A DNA stretch of 64,000 nt from the NCBI GenBank assembly GCA_023078555.1, contig CM041200.1, forward strand, positions 5,929,361-5,993,360. Direction: 5' to 3'. Below, in pieces: positions 24,357-37,132 of this stretch (the first letter of the stretch is position 1; each line of letters begins with the position of its first letter). The notes under the pieces are model-generated. The model worked only from the letters and a program-made list of their open reading frames with translations. It was not told where the DNA came from and did no database searches. A program made the translations under genes and the position numbers. This DNA comes from Ulva prolifera. Lineage: Eukaryota > Chlorophyta > Ulvophyceae > Ulvales > Ulvaceae.

Positions 24357-24902
24357 ACACGTACTGTGTTGTGTACGAGCAGAGGTCGGTGAGCAGGTAA
24401 CACAGATATGGGCACCCCAGCTCCTGCGACACCCTGGCCACCTCGAACCCCCCCCTGCCGCCGGTGCGTCAGCTTGCACAGTTTCGGCGTGGGTCGCTTC
24501 ACACAGGCGCGTTGCCTAGCTGTTGCGGCCCCGGCAGCTGGATTGGAAACCGGCGCCGGCGCCGCATCCTCGTGCGCGGCTGGCGGCGGCGGCGGGGCTG
24601 CAAGCAGCTGCCCCGCACGCGACTCGATGCGAAAGGCCCGCAACTTGGGAGGCAGGCAGCGGTGGGTCATGGGGGGATGAGTCTGGCGGGCGAGCATGGA
24701 CCTGCTACGGGGTGTCCGCACGCCGTGCACGGACGAACCCCGCCGTGCGTGGGATGCGCATGGTTGCCACACATGCGTGGGAAGCGGTATGGCGCCATAT
24801 TCTTTGAATGGTATTGGGGCGCCAAGTGTAGTTCCCCGACGTGAGAGTGTAGTTTTTTGCATCGTCGAGATCATGTGGTTGTATCAACGTGCCACATTGT
24901 GC

Positions 24903-24940
24903 ACGTAAATCCGCCCGCGTAAATCCCGCCCGCGTAAATG
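24903..24940 (+). repeat. Short tandem repeat, copy of 2321-2358
   Basis: The same CGCCCGCGTAAATC-type units as in copy 1. Confidence 0.8.
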
Positions 24941-25859
24941 GTAAAGCAGCTCGAAGAATGCATTAAACAGGACACAGTATGCCACCGTGAATCTCAACGA
25001 TTTGGACCGACGACGGATGTGCATGCAACATGTGTGTAGTGTCAGCGGTATGATATAGCGGCGGGGCGTGCAGGAGGAGAGCCGGGCCCTTCAGCAGACC
25101 TTGATTGAGATGCTGACTTGAGTGGGGTGAAGACTCAGGTTGAAGATGACCCGGAAGAAGTCTGTCAATTAGTTGTATACCAACGTGGGCTCAGAAGAAA
25201 CTGTCGCTGAACACGGGCGGTGCTCGTGACTGAGTGTATGAGTGGAGTATATGACATGTTAGAGGTGGCACTACCTGTTATAGTAGTAATGTCGTTCCGT
25301 ATGGACATGCAGAGGTCACAAGGTGACGAGATCTCAATGTAAGCAATGTCTATGATAGTCTATGATTGCCTATGCAAGCCATGACCACCTGCCTAAGAAC
25401 TCGTGTGAACACATCACCTGTCTTGCTCCGGAACCATGGTGTACATGCTGCTTGTATATGCACTCAAAACTGCCTTTCCCACAGGACCGTATGTCAAGTG
25501 GTGTGCGCCAATCGCGATTCTCTGTCGAAAACGTGGTACACCTGTTACAATAGAGTGAATGGGAGAGAACAAACACCGATATCGAGTCACATCCGAATCA
25601 ACGGCAACATACACGTTGTTGTGAAAGTGCCTCGTAGCGCACAAGGCAGGTGCACATGCGAATGCACGCACGGGGTGACACGTGGCAGTCACCAGCCCGC
25701 GAATGAGAAGACACATTCCAGCTCTCTGTATAGGTCGAACAAGGTCATGGTTCAAGTATCTGACGCAGATACTGACCATGCAGGTGTGATCCCAGATCTC
25801 AGGCGTCATGTGCTAAGTACTCCGCACACATACTTAACATTTCGCCCAACTTAACTTAC

Positions 25860-26891
25860 TGTTCGAATGCAAGCGCGAGTGGAAGCGTCATACCGTAAGT
25901 TTAGTTGGGCGAAATGTTAAGTATGTGTGCGAAATACTTAGCACATGACGCCTGAGATCTGGGATCACACCTGCATGGTCAGTATCTGAGTCAGATACTT
26001 GAACCATGACCTTGTTCGACCTATACAGAGAGCTGGAATGTGTAAAGTAAAGTAAAGTAAATCTAAATTTACTGAGCCGTATCCTATTGGACATTGACAG
26101 CTCCGAATTAACGGGACCACATACGCCGAAGGGGTAAACCACCTGGAAACCCCCCTCAGACGACCATACGCAACTCACAGGGCCTCCTCCTGTGCTAAGC
26201 GAGGTGGTCACGTACGGCCGTTTCGATTCCCCAAAGCGCACGCAGAATCGAACCCACGACCTCCTGAAACGGAGGGGGTAGCTTTTAATCCGTCCTCAAC
26301 CCATTGGACCCAAATGGGTCCAGTGTCTTCTCATTCGCGGGCTGGCGACTGCCACGTGTCACCCCGTGCGTGCATTCGCATGTGCACCTGCCTTGTGCGC
26401 TACGAGGCACTTTCACAACACCTCCCCCCTTCACGGGAGCGAGCGTGTGCGAGCTCATGAGGCACATGTGGAAGTTTCTCTCGGAGCGCGTCGAGTGTTT
26501 GGACTGTCCTGTGGGAAGTTGTGCACACGAGAGGTCATGTTAGAGCGATCACAAGCGTCATGTGGTGCTTACGTGATGATGGGCCCATGTGATCGTGGTT
26601 ACTCATCGATACCTGTTCGAATGCAAGCGCGAGTGGAAGCGTCATACCGTAAGTTTAGTTGGGCGAAATGTTAAGTATGTGTGCGAAATACTTAGCACAT
26701 GACGCCTGAGATCTGGGATCACACCTGCATGGTCAGTATCTGAGTCAGATACTTGAACCATGACCTTGTTCGACCTATACAGAGAGCTGGAATGTGTCTT
26801 CTCATTCGCGGGCTGGCGACTGCCACGTGTCACCCCGTGCGTGCATTCGCATGTGCACCTGCCTTGTGCGCTACGAGGCACTTTCACAACA
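25860..26891 (-). mobile_element. Complete TRIM (terminal-repeat retrotransposon in miniature)
   Basis: Flanked by CTTAC (25855-25859, 26892-26896). Minus-strand order: 5' LTR 26614-26891 (278 bp); primer-site-like GGTATCGATGA next to it; about 193-bp non-coding internal region 26421-26613 ending in purine tract GAAGGGGGGAGG; 3' LTR 25860-26420, which holds a SINE. Apart from the SINE I see no difference between the two LTRs. There is no open frame of note, so it must use enzymes in trans. The primer-site core matches that of the copias, which suggests but does not prove mobilisation by them. Confidence 0.85.
26044..26322 (-). mobile_element. tRNA-derived SINE inside the TRIM 3' LTR
   Basis: A 279-bp insertion flanked by GTGT (26040-26043, 26323-26326). 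On the minus strand the head at about 26322-26240 has a D-arm-like CAATGGGTTGAGGAC and a B box GGGTTCGATTC about 45 nt further on. The tail is the simple repeat TTTACTTTACTTTAC. Head, body and repeat tail in this order are typical of tRNA SINEs; the target repeat is short for the class. Confidence 0.65.
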
Positions 26892-27682
26892 CTTACGGTA
26901 TGACGCTTCCACTCGCGCTTGCATTCGAACACACGTGGCACACATGTAAAGGAGGCCTCGCTGACCTCACCACGAACGTAATCTGCCTCCAGCACGATCG
27001 GTCAGAGAGTAACCCCTCATGAACCATCATGTTCTTCTAGGCTTCCGGACGGCTTCCGCAAGGCTCTGCCGGAACGTCCCTGGATCCGTCACCATTCCGA
27101 TATTTTAAGCATTCTTCCTCAAACAGTCCTCTGGATGCATTGCGGATCCTTCGTACGTTCCGGCACCACTCCGAAGACGTTCCGGCGGTACACCCACGTG
27201 GAGTGCACTTGGAAGCCACCCGGTCGGAACGCTCGCGGAACTTCCTCCCACACTCCGGGCTGCCTTCCGGACGCTCCGCCAACAGTCCTTTCGCCGTTCC
27301 GGGGGCTCCGCCACGCCTCCGCCCCTCTTCCGCGAGCCGTCCTCGCACCTTCCTCACCACCACGTCACCATTCTCCTAGTGAACGCCACCAGAGCATGCA
27401 TGACACCAGATGCCAAACCATGTCAAACCCGCCCACGGCGCCCTAGCACATCATGCTGGCAGACACTGTTTGTGTGGGGGGGGGTTGCGGTGTGTGTGTG
27501 GGGGTTCCGTCATAATGTGGGTGTGTTTGTGGGTGTTTGTTTTTTTTGGTCGTTGTCTTCGCTTTGGCTTGTGCATGCGCTAATCGCGGCTGTGGCGTGG
27601 GTGCGCTGGCCTGGCTTGGTGCGTATGGTCGTGCGATGCTCGCTATCTTTGCCGCGCAGCCCGGCTCGCCGCCTCTGTCCCC

Positions 27683-27994
27683 GTGACGCCCTGGGCAAAG
27701 TATCATTGCAAGCCAAGCCCTTCCGGCGTCCAGGCATGGCTCCCTTGTCTCGTCTTTGGGATCGTTGACAGCACAATGTTCCAAGAGTTCCTAGTCGGAG
27801 GGCTACAACATGTTCCATCTGGAGGTGGGTCAGTAATCATTGATTCACAGCCTCTGACTGTGGCTCTCGTGGCAGCAACGCTCTTCGGAGAGCCGCTCAC
27901 ATCCGTGGGTGTTGGCGGTTCATCTCATGCCACAGCGCGAGCTCCCGGTCGAGTGCAGGGCACAACACCGGCTCCACCTACACCAGCACCATGA
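27683..27994 (+). CDS. EamA/DMT-family transporter-like exon (copy 2)
   Basis: The encoded protein is the same as that of 3779-4090, including SVIIDSQPLTVAL and LFGEPLT. The reading of the family and its limits are the same. Unchanged coding between the copies fits either constraint or a recent origin of the duplication. Confidence 0.45.
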   Translation: MTPWAKYHCKPSPSGVQAWLPCLVFGIVDSTMFQEFLVGGLQHVPSGGGSVIIDSQPLTVALVAATLFGEPLTSVGVGGSSHATARAPGRVQGTTPAPPTPAP

Positions 27995-28238
27995 CCGCTG
28001 TATGCATCCCAGGATCATAGTCAATTGGCTGCTGGACATGAAAACAGCGACCACGTGATGCATGGCAAAACACCAGGAAATGTTGGCCTGTGTATTGCAA
28101 ACGCTGCTCTGCAGGACAGCAGAGTCCACCAGGGGGTGCAGTGCAGCGGGACATACGCAGACTGATGCATAGAGGCGTCCTGGGCGCACACACGATCGAT
28201 GGCTGGATGTATGGTCGTCATCGGGAGCAGCGCCCAGA

Positions 28239-28295
28239 AATTGCCTGTGCGGTGGCTAGCCTCCTAGTCCTGGGCTGGCCACCGCACAGGCAATT
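28239..28295 (+). ncRNA. 23-bp near-perfect hairpin (copy 2)
   Basis: Arms 28239-28261 and 28273-28295 with the same 11-nt loop as copy 1, unchanged. Confidence 0.45.
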
Positions 28296-28678
28296 CAAGG
28301 GTCCTGCTTTTCTTTGGTACAAGCAGTCCGGTGATTTCCTAGATGCAGACTCACCAGGGTGATCTGCTAGCACGAGTAGAGAAACAAAATATCAGAAAGA
28401 CATGGTGCACTTGGTCTCAGGCAACAGGCAGCCTATATCTCGAGATAGGCGACTACAGGCGCTTGCTCTCCGGCCAGGCCAGAGTTACTAGTACTGCCTC
28501 ATATGCCATTGCGCAAGATCGAAACTGGCTCACAACTTCGGCCTGGGTATCCTGCATGCAACGTACGGCACACAACCGTAGCCCGGTTTTTGGAGCCCAT
28601 GATTTCTGCAGGCTGTCGATGTCATGACTGGGACGGCTGCGCATTCGTGCATACCTACCACATGGAGACGGCCCGCAC

Positions 28679-29033
28679 TGTCACAATGCATGAGCCTGCG
28701 GGCAGCAGTGTGGTGACAGGTGCACCCATGCACGGACGATCCGCGGATCCAGCGTAGGGGTAAGCCGCCAGCTAGGATCGTCTCGATGTAGTGAGAGAGA
28801 TCGTGCGAGGGTTTCCCGCCGTAACCTTGAGTGTTGAGTGTTCAGTGTGCATATAAGCATGTGCACACTGAGATCTGTAACCATTCTCTTTACTGTCTTA
28901 CGGTACTAGCACTCTCCTTCAAGCATCTCTCGGTTCTACCTCTGTGCGCAGCAGGTATGAGATGCTGGCTGTCCTGACCTGACTTGAACAAGGACTGCGC
29001 GTCCTGACCTGCACAATATAAAGCTTTCTGACA
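28679..29033 (+). repeat. Copia C 5' LTR
   Basis: 355 bp, TGTCACAATG…TTTCTGACA, followed by primer site TGGTATCGGTGAATG. Confidence 0.95.
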
Positions 29034-29342
29034 TGGTATCGGTGAATGTTAGCGTTATGTCTGTTTATGGTCTTGTTCAGGAAGCCGTCGGCCAATGTCT
29101 GTGCGCAGACACGGCGGGCATTCCACTGTTCTGCCGGCGCTCAGACTGCGGTCAAAAGCGCAGGCGTCATTTAGCTCTCTCGTAGTATATTGTTGTTAGA
29201 CACAATTCGAGAAGCTTGTTCTAATGATCAGCGCTGAGAAAAGCGAACGCGTTCGCTTGTTTTTTTCTCAACCTGTCGGCTTGCGAGCCAACCCATCGGT
29301 TAGTTGCTGCGCGCGACGAACAACCGTCTGTCCTACTGCAGG

Positions 29343-32300
29343 ATGTCTTTCTCTAATGCAAATTCTAACGCCAACTCTCCTCGCGAGGAGAGGCGTGACG
29401 ATGCTGACCAGCAGCCTCTCGTCGCCAGGGACGCTGACCAGCAGCTCCCTGACGGAGAACAGCCCGCGGGCATGTTACTCCGTGGCGGACGAATTGTCCG
29501 GCCACGACCATCTTCCAATACTGGGCAGAGTAGCCAGCAGGTGCCTCATTCCTCTCATGTTGTGAACGAATCTGATCACACTGAGTCCCTCATATCACTC
29601 GCGACGTTGACTGAGGCGCTGCGCGCATCTCGAGGACGTAGCGAACCTGATCTGACAAAAGGAAAGTTGCCTGAGTGGAATTATAAGACTGAAAGCTTCG
29701 TTGCGTACGAGCAGAAAGTCTTTTTGTGGTTAGGCCAATTTGAGTTAGACCATTTGTTGCAGCACGCTCCGTCTGCGGACGAACAGCGTGTTCATGCTAG
29801 GGCGAGGACACAGGTCCTAATGTCTTTGCCTGACGCGGATAGGACGACTGTCTATCGCATGTCACACCTGTGTGAAGCATGGTCTTACTTGACTGCCAAG
29901 TACAGACCTAGCACCGAAGCCGAAATCCACAGGTTGTGGAGTCGGTTCAATTCGTTATCACAACACAACAAAGACGTTGCGACGTATTGTGGTGAAGTGA
30001 TGAGTGTTTACACTCAACTGGAGGCACTAGGTGCCGATGTGGGCCAGCGATGGCTTAGACTGAAACTTTTAGAAGTGGGGGAGGAGTTCAACGCTGTGCG
30101 CGGCGAAGTACTCCACTCCTCCCCCCATGTAATTATATCACGTTTAACTGAGCACGCCGATTTGCTCAAACAACAGCGGCAGCTGCAGGCGAGGTCTGGG
30201 GCGCCCGCGGGCAAACCAGGCTGGCGCAAGCAGGCCCGTGGTGATGGTCCTACGGTCGCCGCTGTCGCGGCTGGCCAGGCTCCTCGCGAGGAGACCAGGA
30301 CCTGCTTCTTCTGCAAGAAGAAGGGACATCTTCGTGCGAACTGCCCCCAACGCAAACAGGCTGCGGCCAAAGATGTTTGCACTGTTGAAATGCCTGAAAA
30401 GTATCCCCAGCCAGACGCGTCTCTGCCGTGGAACATCATTGTAGATAGTGGGTCGGACATGCATATAGTAGGCAATCGTGAAATGTTTACTGAGTACGGC
30501 CCGTGCCAGAAAGTTGCCAATCTCGTGGGACCAGGGCAGCTTTCTATCATGGGTAGGGGAACCATTCTGGTGAACCTGGGTACTTATGTAGATAAGTGTG
30601 GGAACAAGCATCCGTTAGATGTGGAAATCCCTGGTGTTTATTACGCGCCTGAATGTCCGTACAACCTGCTCAGTACGATGGGTCTTAGGCATGAGCAGAT
30701 GTTCCTAGACACGCGTAGAAATGTCTTGTATGTTCCTGGTCTGGGTGATATGGCCACCGACGTAGAGGATGATGTCAAGTATCAGGAACTTGATGTAGAT
30801 GTCACCCTGTCTTTGCTTTTAAAATGGCAGTAGAGACCAAACCTATTCTCGTCGGCGCGCCGGTCAATAGGGGGGTAGTCTGGTCCAACCAGAGCAGCCC
30901 AACCTCAGTCATTGAGGACCAACAGCAGTGGCATCATGCGGCGGTCGCGGCCGTTGACCTGAAGCGACCCAATGCTGGGGGAGCTGAGGTCCCGCATGAT
31001 GCGTACTTGCTGGAGCCTGCTTTTCTCGCACACTTGTCCTTTCACCAGTCCACATGGGTCCTCAAGCGTATGCAAGCCAACGCTGAGTTTTATGGTGATT
31101 TAAATTTGAAAGTTGATTCCGAGCCATTAGGGAATCGTTGTCATGGCTGCAGAATTGGCAAAGTGCCTGCGGGCAAATTTTCTGCCAATGATCGTGAGCT
31201 CATGGGCCAGGCCAAGTTTCCTGGTGAGCAACTGCATGCCGATTTAGCTGGTCCTGTCTCTCCTGTAGGAATTGGTGGTGTGAAGTATGTTTTGTTTGTG
31301 ATGTGTGCCTTTACCCGTTATACTTTCGTAGTCGGTCTGCGCAAAAAGAGTGAGGCTGCGGCTATGATCTCTTATATTATCGAACGCATTAGGGTGAATG
31401 TGGTGAAGCCAGGTGAACCGGGTGTGCGCATCCTACACACCGACAAAGGGGGGGAGTTCATGGTCGAGGCCTTAAAACTCTACCTCCAGCGTCGTGGCAT
31501 CATTCACCGCTTGACTCCCACAGCTGCTCATCGCTGTAATGGCATGATTGAGCGGAGGATCGGAGTTGCCTTTGAGTCACTCCGTGCTGCGCTGCTTGCG
31601 AGCGGCCTGCCTCTGTTCCTGTGGATAGAATGCCTCGCCAGTGTTGTACATGGTCACAATCTCACGCCATTCTCGGCACTGTACCATGACAAATTGGCGA
31701 GTATCCTCAAATCTCAGAAAGACCAGCATGCTGTCAACGCGTCTGCGGATGTTGACGAAGCTGAGCGGAGTTTGGGGAAGGGTAAGCGCATGAAAAAGGC
31801 CGAACGCGATAGGTTGAGGGAAGAGGAAAAACGCAAGTACAAGTTGCTTGCGACGACAGAGCTAGATGAGTTTTTGGTTCGGTCTTGTGATAAGGATATC
31901 ATTCCTTACATGTCCTTTTTCAGAGACACCTCCGTTGAGGTGTTCCAAGATCTGCTGCGGCAGCAGCGTCCGTTGGGGGTTGAGGTGTATGCATACCCGA
32001 GGGATGACAAGCTGCGGAAGTTGTCCCAAAGGGGGGTCCTTGCATACTGGGTCGGGGCTGGGCTGGGCCCCAGCATGCAGCGTGTGTACGCCCAGGATGT
32101 TCCTGGGGGTAGGGTTTTTGTTGTGCGCCAGGTTGTGTGCACTGCGGATCAGATGATCCGCCACGTACGAAAGTACGATGCGTCCGCCGTTGTGGACAAG
32201 AGAGAGCCTGAGGAGTTTGCGAACTCCTATACGGTTGTCTTCGAGGGTGACGATGAGGGTGAGCGTGTTACTGACGCCGATGTGCCTCCATTCGCGGCAG

Positions 32301-34891
32301 AGCACACCTATGACGGGGGAGTGTTGCGCCGTCTGCGTGACCAGCTTCACACCCCCCCTGGTCATGGTAGGGTTCCTGTCATGGAAATGACTTTCCGGCA
32401 GGATAACCCTGAGCCTAGTGAGGCTGTGTATTCTCCGCGATTTGGAGCTGGCTCCTCTGCGGAGATTATCCGGCGTGACCCTGCTCGGGTCACACCGGAA
32501 ATAGCCAGAACAGCTTTGCATCGCACGCGTGCGACATCCAGAGCTGTTGCCCACCCTGACGTCCCTTCTTCCTCTCGTTTGCGTGGTGAAGTGCATCACC
32601 CGGTCGCTGTGCCCTCACGTACTGCGCAGTATGTTGTCACGCGCAACGCTGCACTGCACGACCCTGGTGTAGAAGCTGCGTTCCCTGTTCAACTGTCTGT
32701 CAGTGCGTCTGACGATGACATGGATGAGGATGACGACGGTCCCGGCATCTATGATGACGATGACGAGCAGCGCATGGACTACACCGTCTCAGATGATGAA
32801 CGAGCTGCGGCTCATCAGAATCTGGAGGCTCAGCGGGTCCGTTCCGGGAGTAATTCGGCAGCGGCCTCAGCATCTGGCGCGGGGGCAGTTGCTCAGCCCT
32901 TGCGAGGAGCTGAGGCGCCGAGGCCCTTCTGGGAGGATGAGCCAGATGAGGTGGAGACCGGGTCCGAATTAGGGGGAGAGGATCCGGACCCCTCAGCCGC
33001 AGTTGGGGTTGATTTGCCTGACGAGGTGAGGGCCATTCCAGCCGCCTTGCCTCGCATAAAAATCAATCCTCTTGTACGCAGACGCCTTGTTCCATTGGCT
33101 GCGGATGTAGCAGCTGTACAAATGCATGAGCCTGCGGGCTCTGACGTTGCTAGTAGTGAGACGGTTGTAGCTGCTATTGATGTTTCAGCTTGTGATCAGG
33201 ACACATCAGCCGCGGCTGACTGTGGAGTGTCCTGTGCAGGCCTGAAGCCTCAGCATGTGGAGTCTGGTGAGCAGCAGAGTGTTCAGCGTCGTGGGTTGCG
33301 CCGAGCAGCTGCCGCCAGGAAGCAGAAGGCCTCCTCCGACCCTGATATGCCTTCTATGAAGGAAGGGCTTGCGGGTCCGGACAGGGATGCATGGCTGCGT
33401 GCCATGCAGGAGGAGGTAGATGCACTGGGTGAGCACGGAACCTTCGGGTTGTGCTATCTGCCTGCGGGCAAACGGGCTATCTCGGGCAAATGGGTGCTCA
33501 AGATCAAGCGTGGGCCTCCGGGGGAGATTCAGCGCTACAAGGCACGCTATGTGGCGCGGGGTTTTTCTCAGGTAGAGGGTGTAGACTTTTTTGAGACTTG
33601 GTCACCTGTTGGGAGCTATTCGACACTTCGTGTGTTGCTGTCAGTTGCTGCTCAGGCAGATTTAGAAATTAGACACATAGATATACAGTGTGCTTTTCTA
33701 AATGGTGAGCTGGAGGAGGAAGTGTTCGTTGAACAGCCCCCGTACTTCACTGACGGGACAGCACGTGTATGGAGATTGCATAAAACCCTGTATGGCCTGA
33801 AGCAAGCTGCTCGCGAGTGGCATAAAGCTTTAGTAAAGGTCTTAGCAGAGATGGGATTTGTGTGCGCACAAAGTGATCCCGGACTGTATGTTAGAACATC
33901 TGGTCTTTGTTTTATTTTCCTGTGGGTCGACGACTTGTTCATATTCAGCGGCACTGCGGGGCTGCAAGAACTTGTCGACATAATTCTCACAAAATTCGAA
34001 GGCAGAGACCTGGGTGAACTAGCCTGGGCACTTGGCACTGAGATCATGCGTGATCGTAAGGCCAAGACAATCACCATGACACAGCGAAACAAAATCCATA
34101 GCCTGCTTGAAAAGTACAGTATGTCTGATTGTCGAAAGTCTCCCACTCCGTTAGTGCCGCGGCAACAACTGAGGAGTGTGAAAGAGCACCCGGACCTGGA
34201 GAAAGCCAGTGCTGCTGAGCATTCCAGGTTCATGAGTGCTGTAGGAAGCATCCAGTACATTGCAGGAGTGACACGACCTGACCTCAGCTACGTGGCACAT
34301 GCCCTGGCCCGGCACATGTCCAGTAGTCTGAAGGAACATTGGTTGGCTGTGCAACACGTTCTGAGATACCTGCAGTCCACAAAGAATTTAGGAGTACAAT
34401 TTGTAGGCTCTGAGGGGCATGGGTGCCTGTTAGAGGCATTCTCTGATGCAGATTTTGCGAACTCTGCTGATTTGAAGAGTGTGTCTGGTATGGTTCTTCG
34501 AGTGTATGGGAACTCTGTTCTCTGGCGTTCGAAGAAACAGAGTATAGTGGCTGGGGATACAACAGAGGCTGAGCTCATTGCGATGAGTGCAACAGCCAAC
34601 GAGTTGATGTGGGTGAAGCAGTTGCTTCTCGACCTAAAGCTCGTCCCGTATAAGCCAACTCTGTGGGGTGATAATAAAAGTGCCAATATCTTGGCAGTGA
34701 ATGCTGTGTCCTCTGACAGATCCAAGCACATTCGTGTGCGGCACTTGCGAGTGCGGGAATATGTCCAGATGGATGAACTTAAGGTAGCATGGGTTGGCAC
34801 TGTCGATCAGTTGGCAGATGTGTTTACTAAAGTGCTGCCCGTACCTGCTTTACAAGAAGTTCGTAATAAACTCCAGCTAGTGGAGACGTAG
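29343..34891 (+). pseudogene. Copia C Gag-Pol, one frameshift after protease
   Basis: Starts at the family ATG 29343 (MSFSNANS). Gag, CCHC knuckle and protease DSGS are intact. A one-base deletion at about 30800 (TAGATGTCA against TAGACGGTCA in B and D) ends this frame at 30833. The remaining zinc domain, integrase, linker, RT (WVDD) and RNase H are open in the next frame, 30824-34891, to the family stop LVET. The sisters read through the same place in one frame, so this is a mutation and not programmed frameshifting. No other break is seen. Confidence 0.95.
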
Positions 34892-34908
34892 CATGGTTTA
34901 TGGGGGAG

Positions 34909-35263
34909 TGTCACAATGCATGAGCCTGCGGGCAGCAGTGTGGTGACAGGTGCACCCATGCACGGACGATCCGCGGATCCAGCGTAGGGGTAAGCCGCCA
35001 GCTAGGATCGTCTCGATGTAGTGAGAGAGATCGTGCGAGGGTTTCCCGCCGTAACCTTGAGTGTTGAGTGTTCAGTGTGCATATAAGCATGTGCACACTG
35101 AGATCTGTAACCATTCTCTTTACTGTCTTACGGTACTAGCACTCTCCTTCAAGCATCTCTCGGTTCTACCTCTGTGCGCAGCAGGTATGAGATGCTGGCT
35201 GTCCTGACCTGACTTGAACAAGGACTGCGCGTCCTGACCTGCACAATATATAGCTTTCTGACA
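34909..35263 (+). repeat. Copia C 3' LTR
   Basis: Preceded by purine tract TGGGGGAG. One base differs from the 5' LTR. Confidence 0.95.
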
Positions 35264-35555
35264 CGCACAGCATACGCAAAGCATGCATGGCCTACATGGC
35301 AGCTTGATCATAAATTCATTCATTCCTGCGGATGCCTGCAACTCTGGACAATAGACTGGTAGCTACAGCCCCTTATAATTGCAAATTTGACCGCATTCGA
35401 ATGATCAGGACAGCAGCCAGCCCATCGCCTGGGTGGGTTGCTCAGGCTATAATGTGGTTTAAAAAAACCTCGTGTGCAGGTCTTCTTCACAAGCACGCGG
35501 TCTGTTCATTTACATATGTGCTTGGGAGTACTGGCAGCAGTGGTGAAGTCCTGGA

Positions 35556-35580
35556 GGGGGGGGGGGGGGGGGGGGGGGGG
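35556..35580 (+). repeat. Poly(G) run, 25 G
   Basis: 15 G at the matching site of copy 1. Confidence 0.95.
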
Positions 35581-37132
35581 TGGATGACGCCACCTGAATG
35601 GAACAGGGCGGGCGAAGCAATGCCCAGGTACTAGCAGATTTGATTGGAAGGACTCAATTGTTCAGGAATGAGCGACAAGGCAAGTAAATGTGGCGATCCA
35701 TTGGTACAGCGATATTGCCACTGGATTGCCACTACACGTGGATTCATGAAGCGTATGGTCCGCACCACAAATCACTGCTCTGCCTCAGGCCGTCAACAGT
35801 GTTCTCGTTTGAAAGAAACATCTCATTTCACGACTGAGTTGCGACTCACTTGCAATGATGCAGGTCCGAGCTCAGACATTGTATGTGCAAGGTTGTGAAT
35901 GTTTGTAGACATCCCATCTCGGACTTTACATTGCAGTCGTGTCTGACATGGAATGCGTTCATACCCTAATGTGATTTCCCTACTTGTGTTTGCCCTGGTA
36001 CGGCACGCTGGAAGTGTATTCATGCTGATCATGCTACATGTAGACATGAACCATGTGCTCGCACACAACAAATCGCAGATGTCAAAGGTAAATTTCACTT
36101 CACGATCCATGCTGCGACTGGGGCAAGGACTGCGGGCTGTGGGCGCAAAACCAGTTGGAATCACAGGGCTCCTGCAGCTGTCGGGGTTTGTTACAATGCG
36201 TAAGGTGCCCTCGCCACGGAAACGCGGCCGCAGTCATGCGCAACAGCACCGTCGTCGCCGTCGACCCTCGAACACAAGCAAAAGACATTGCACTACCGTT
36301 CTGCGCTGTCGCCTACATGAACGCTCACATCAATGTCGAGTCATTGAACCATGTTCAAGAGACGTGGTATTGATGCTGCGCACTGTGTAGCCTTCGCGAC
36401 AGCAGCTGAGAGCACCGCGCATGCAATCATTTGTAACCTGCAATTCCATTGTGCGTTGGCCGTTACCCAGGCCTGTGCGCATGCTTGGCGTGGCACCGCC
36501 GCGCCTGTATGGCGTGGCGCAACATTTTCGACCCCAAGGATTCCAAATCCTGCACTCGATCGGCCTGAAACCATACACTGGCTAATATCGTTGCGTATCG
36601 CGGACGTCGCTGGTCAGTGCTTGCTTCGCGAATCTGAAGCCGGGGGTGGCTCTGAAGCCGGGGCTAGGCATGTTGAATTTTGATCGTTCGTGGCGCATTT
36701 GGGCTTCGGCAAGCGCTTTGGCTGCTCACACAAGCAGCGATTACGCAATTGTTGACATGCCTTGGATCACGTCATTCCCGGGGCGCGTCTCGATCGAGCG
36801 TCGTCGCTCAACGACTTGCCAGCCTCCTACCATACGCATTCTTTCATGCACTGACTGGCAGCTCTCTTGTAGACACGCGTTCCTGCTGCGAAGAGGCCAT
36901 TCGCCTGCCTGGACAGCGGGAGCCAACTCACAACGGAAGCTTACATATCAAGTTGTCAGATTGTAGTCGAATCAGGCAAATATGCTCGAATTCGGGCTGT
37001 CGATGGTTGGATGCTGTCCTGTTCAAGATCCCACTGTCTCGTCACAGCTACCGACGCCACGCTGCTCCCTTCAATCACAACATACATGAGTTAGTCTGGA
37101 GCAGATAATGGTGCGCTGGAAGGTGGTACATC

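Larger units (their letters stand above)
25617..26931 (+). mobile_element. TRIM solo LTR (plus) carrying a nested complete TRIM
   Basis: Outer layer: a plus-strand TRIM LTR starting TGTTGTGAAAG at 25617 and ending CATTCGAACA at 26931. It is flanked by CACGT (25612-25616 and 26932-26936). Copy 1 has a single uninterrupted CACGT here (near 3031). The LTR is split at 25859/26892 by a complete minus-strand TRIM. Without the insert the LTR is about 278 bp. Confidence 0.85.
28679..35263 (+). mobile_element. Copia C, full-length Ty1/copia element with perfect target repeats
   Basis: Flanked by CGCAC (28674-28678 and 35264-35268). Copy 1 has one CGCAC and no insertion (near 4770). 5' LTR 28679-29033 and 3' LTR 34909-35263 are both 355 bp. 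I find one difference, AAAGCTT against ATAGCTT close to the end. Insertion is therefore recent and later than the split of the two segmental copies. Confidence 0.97.

Noticed and set aside
25366..25854. 162-aa plus frame crossing the TRIM boundary
   Set aside because: It reads from host DNA into the TRIM LTR. The empty site in copy 1 shows that the fusion is accidental.
30790..30833. Programmed frameshift between protease and integrase of copia C
   Set aside because: B and D read through the same place in one frame. C simply lacks one base and has no slippery heptamer.
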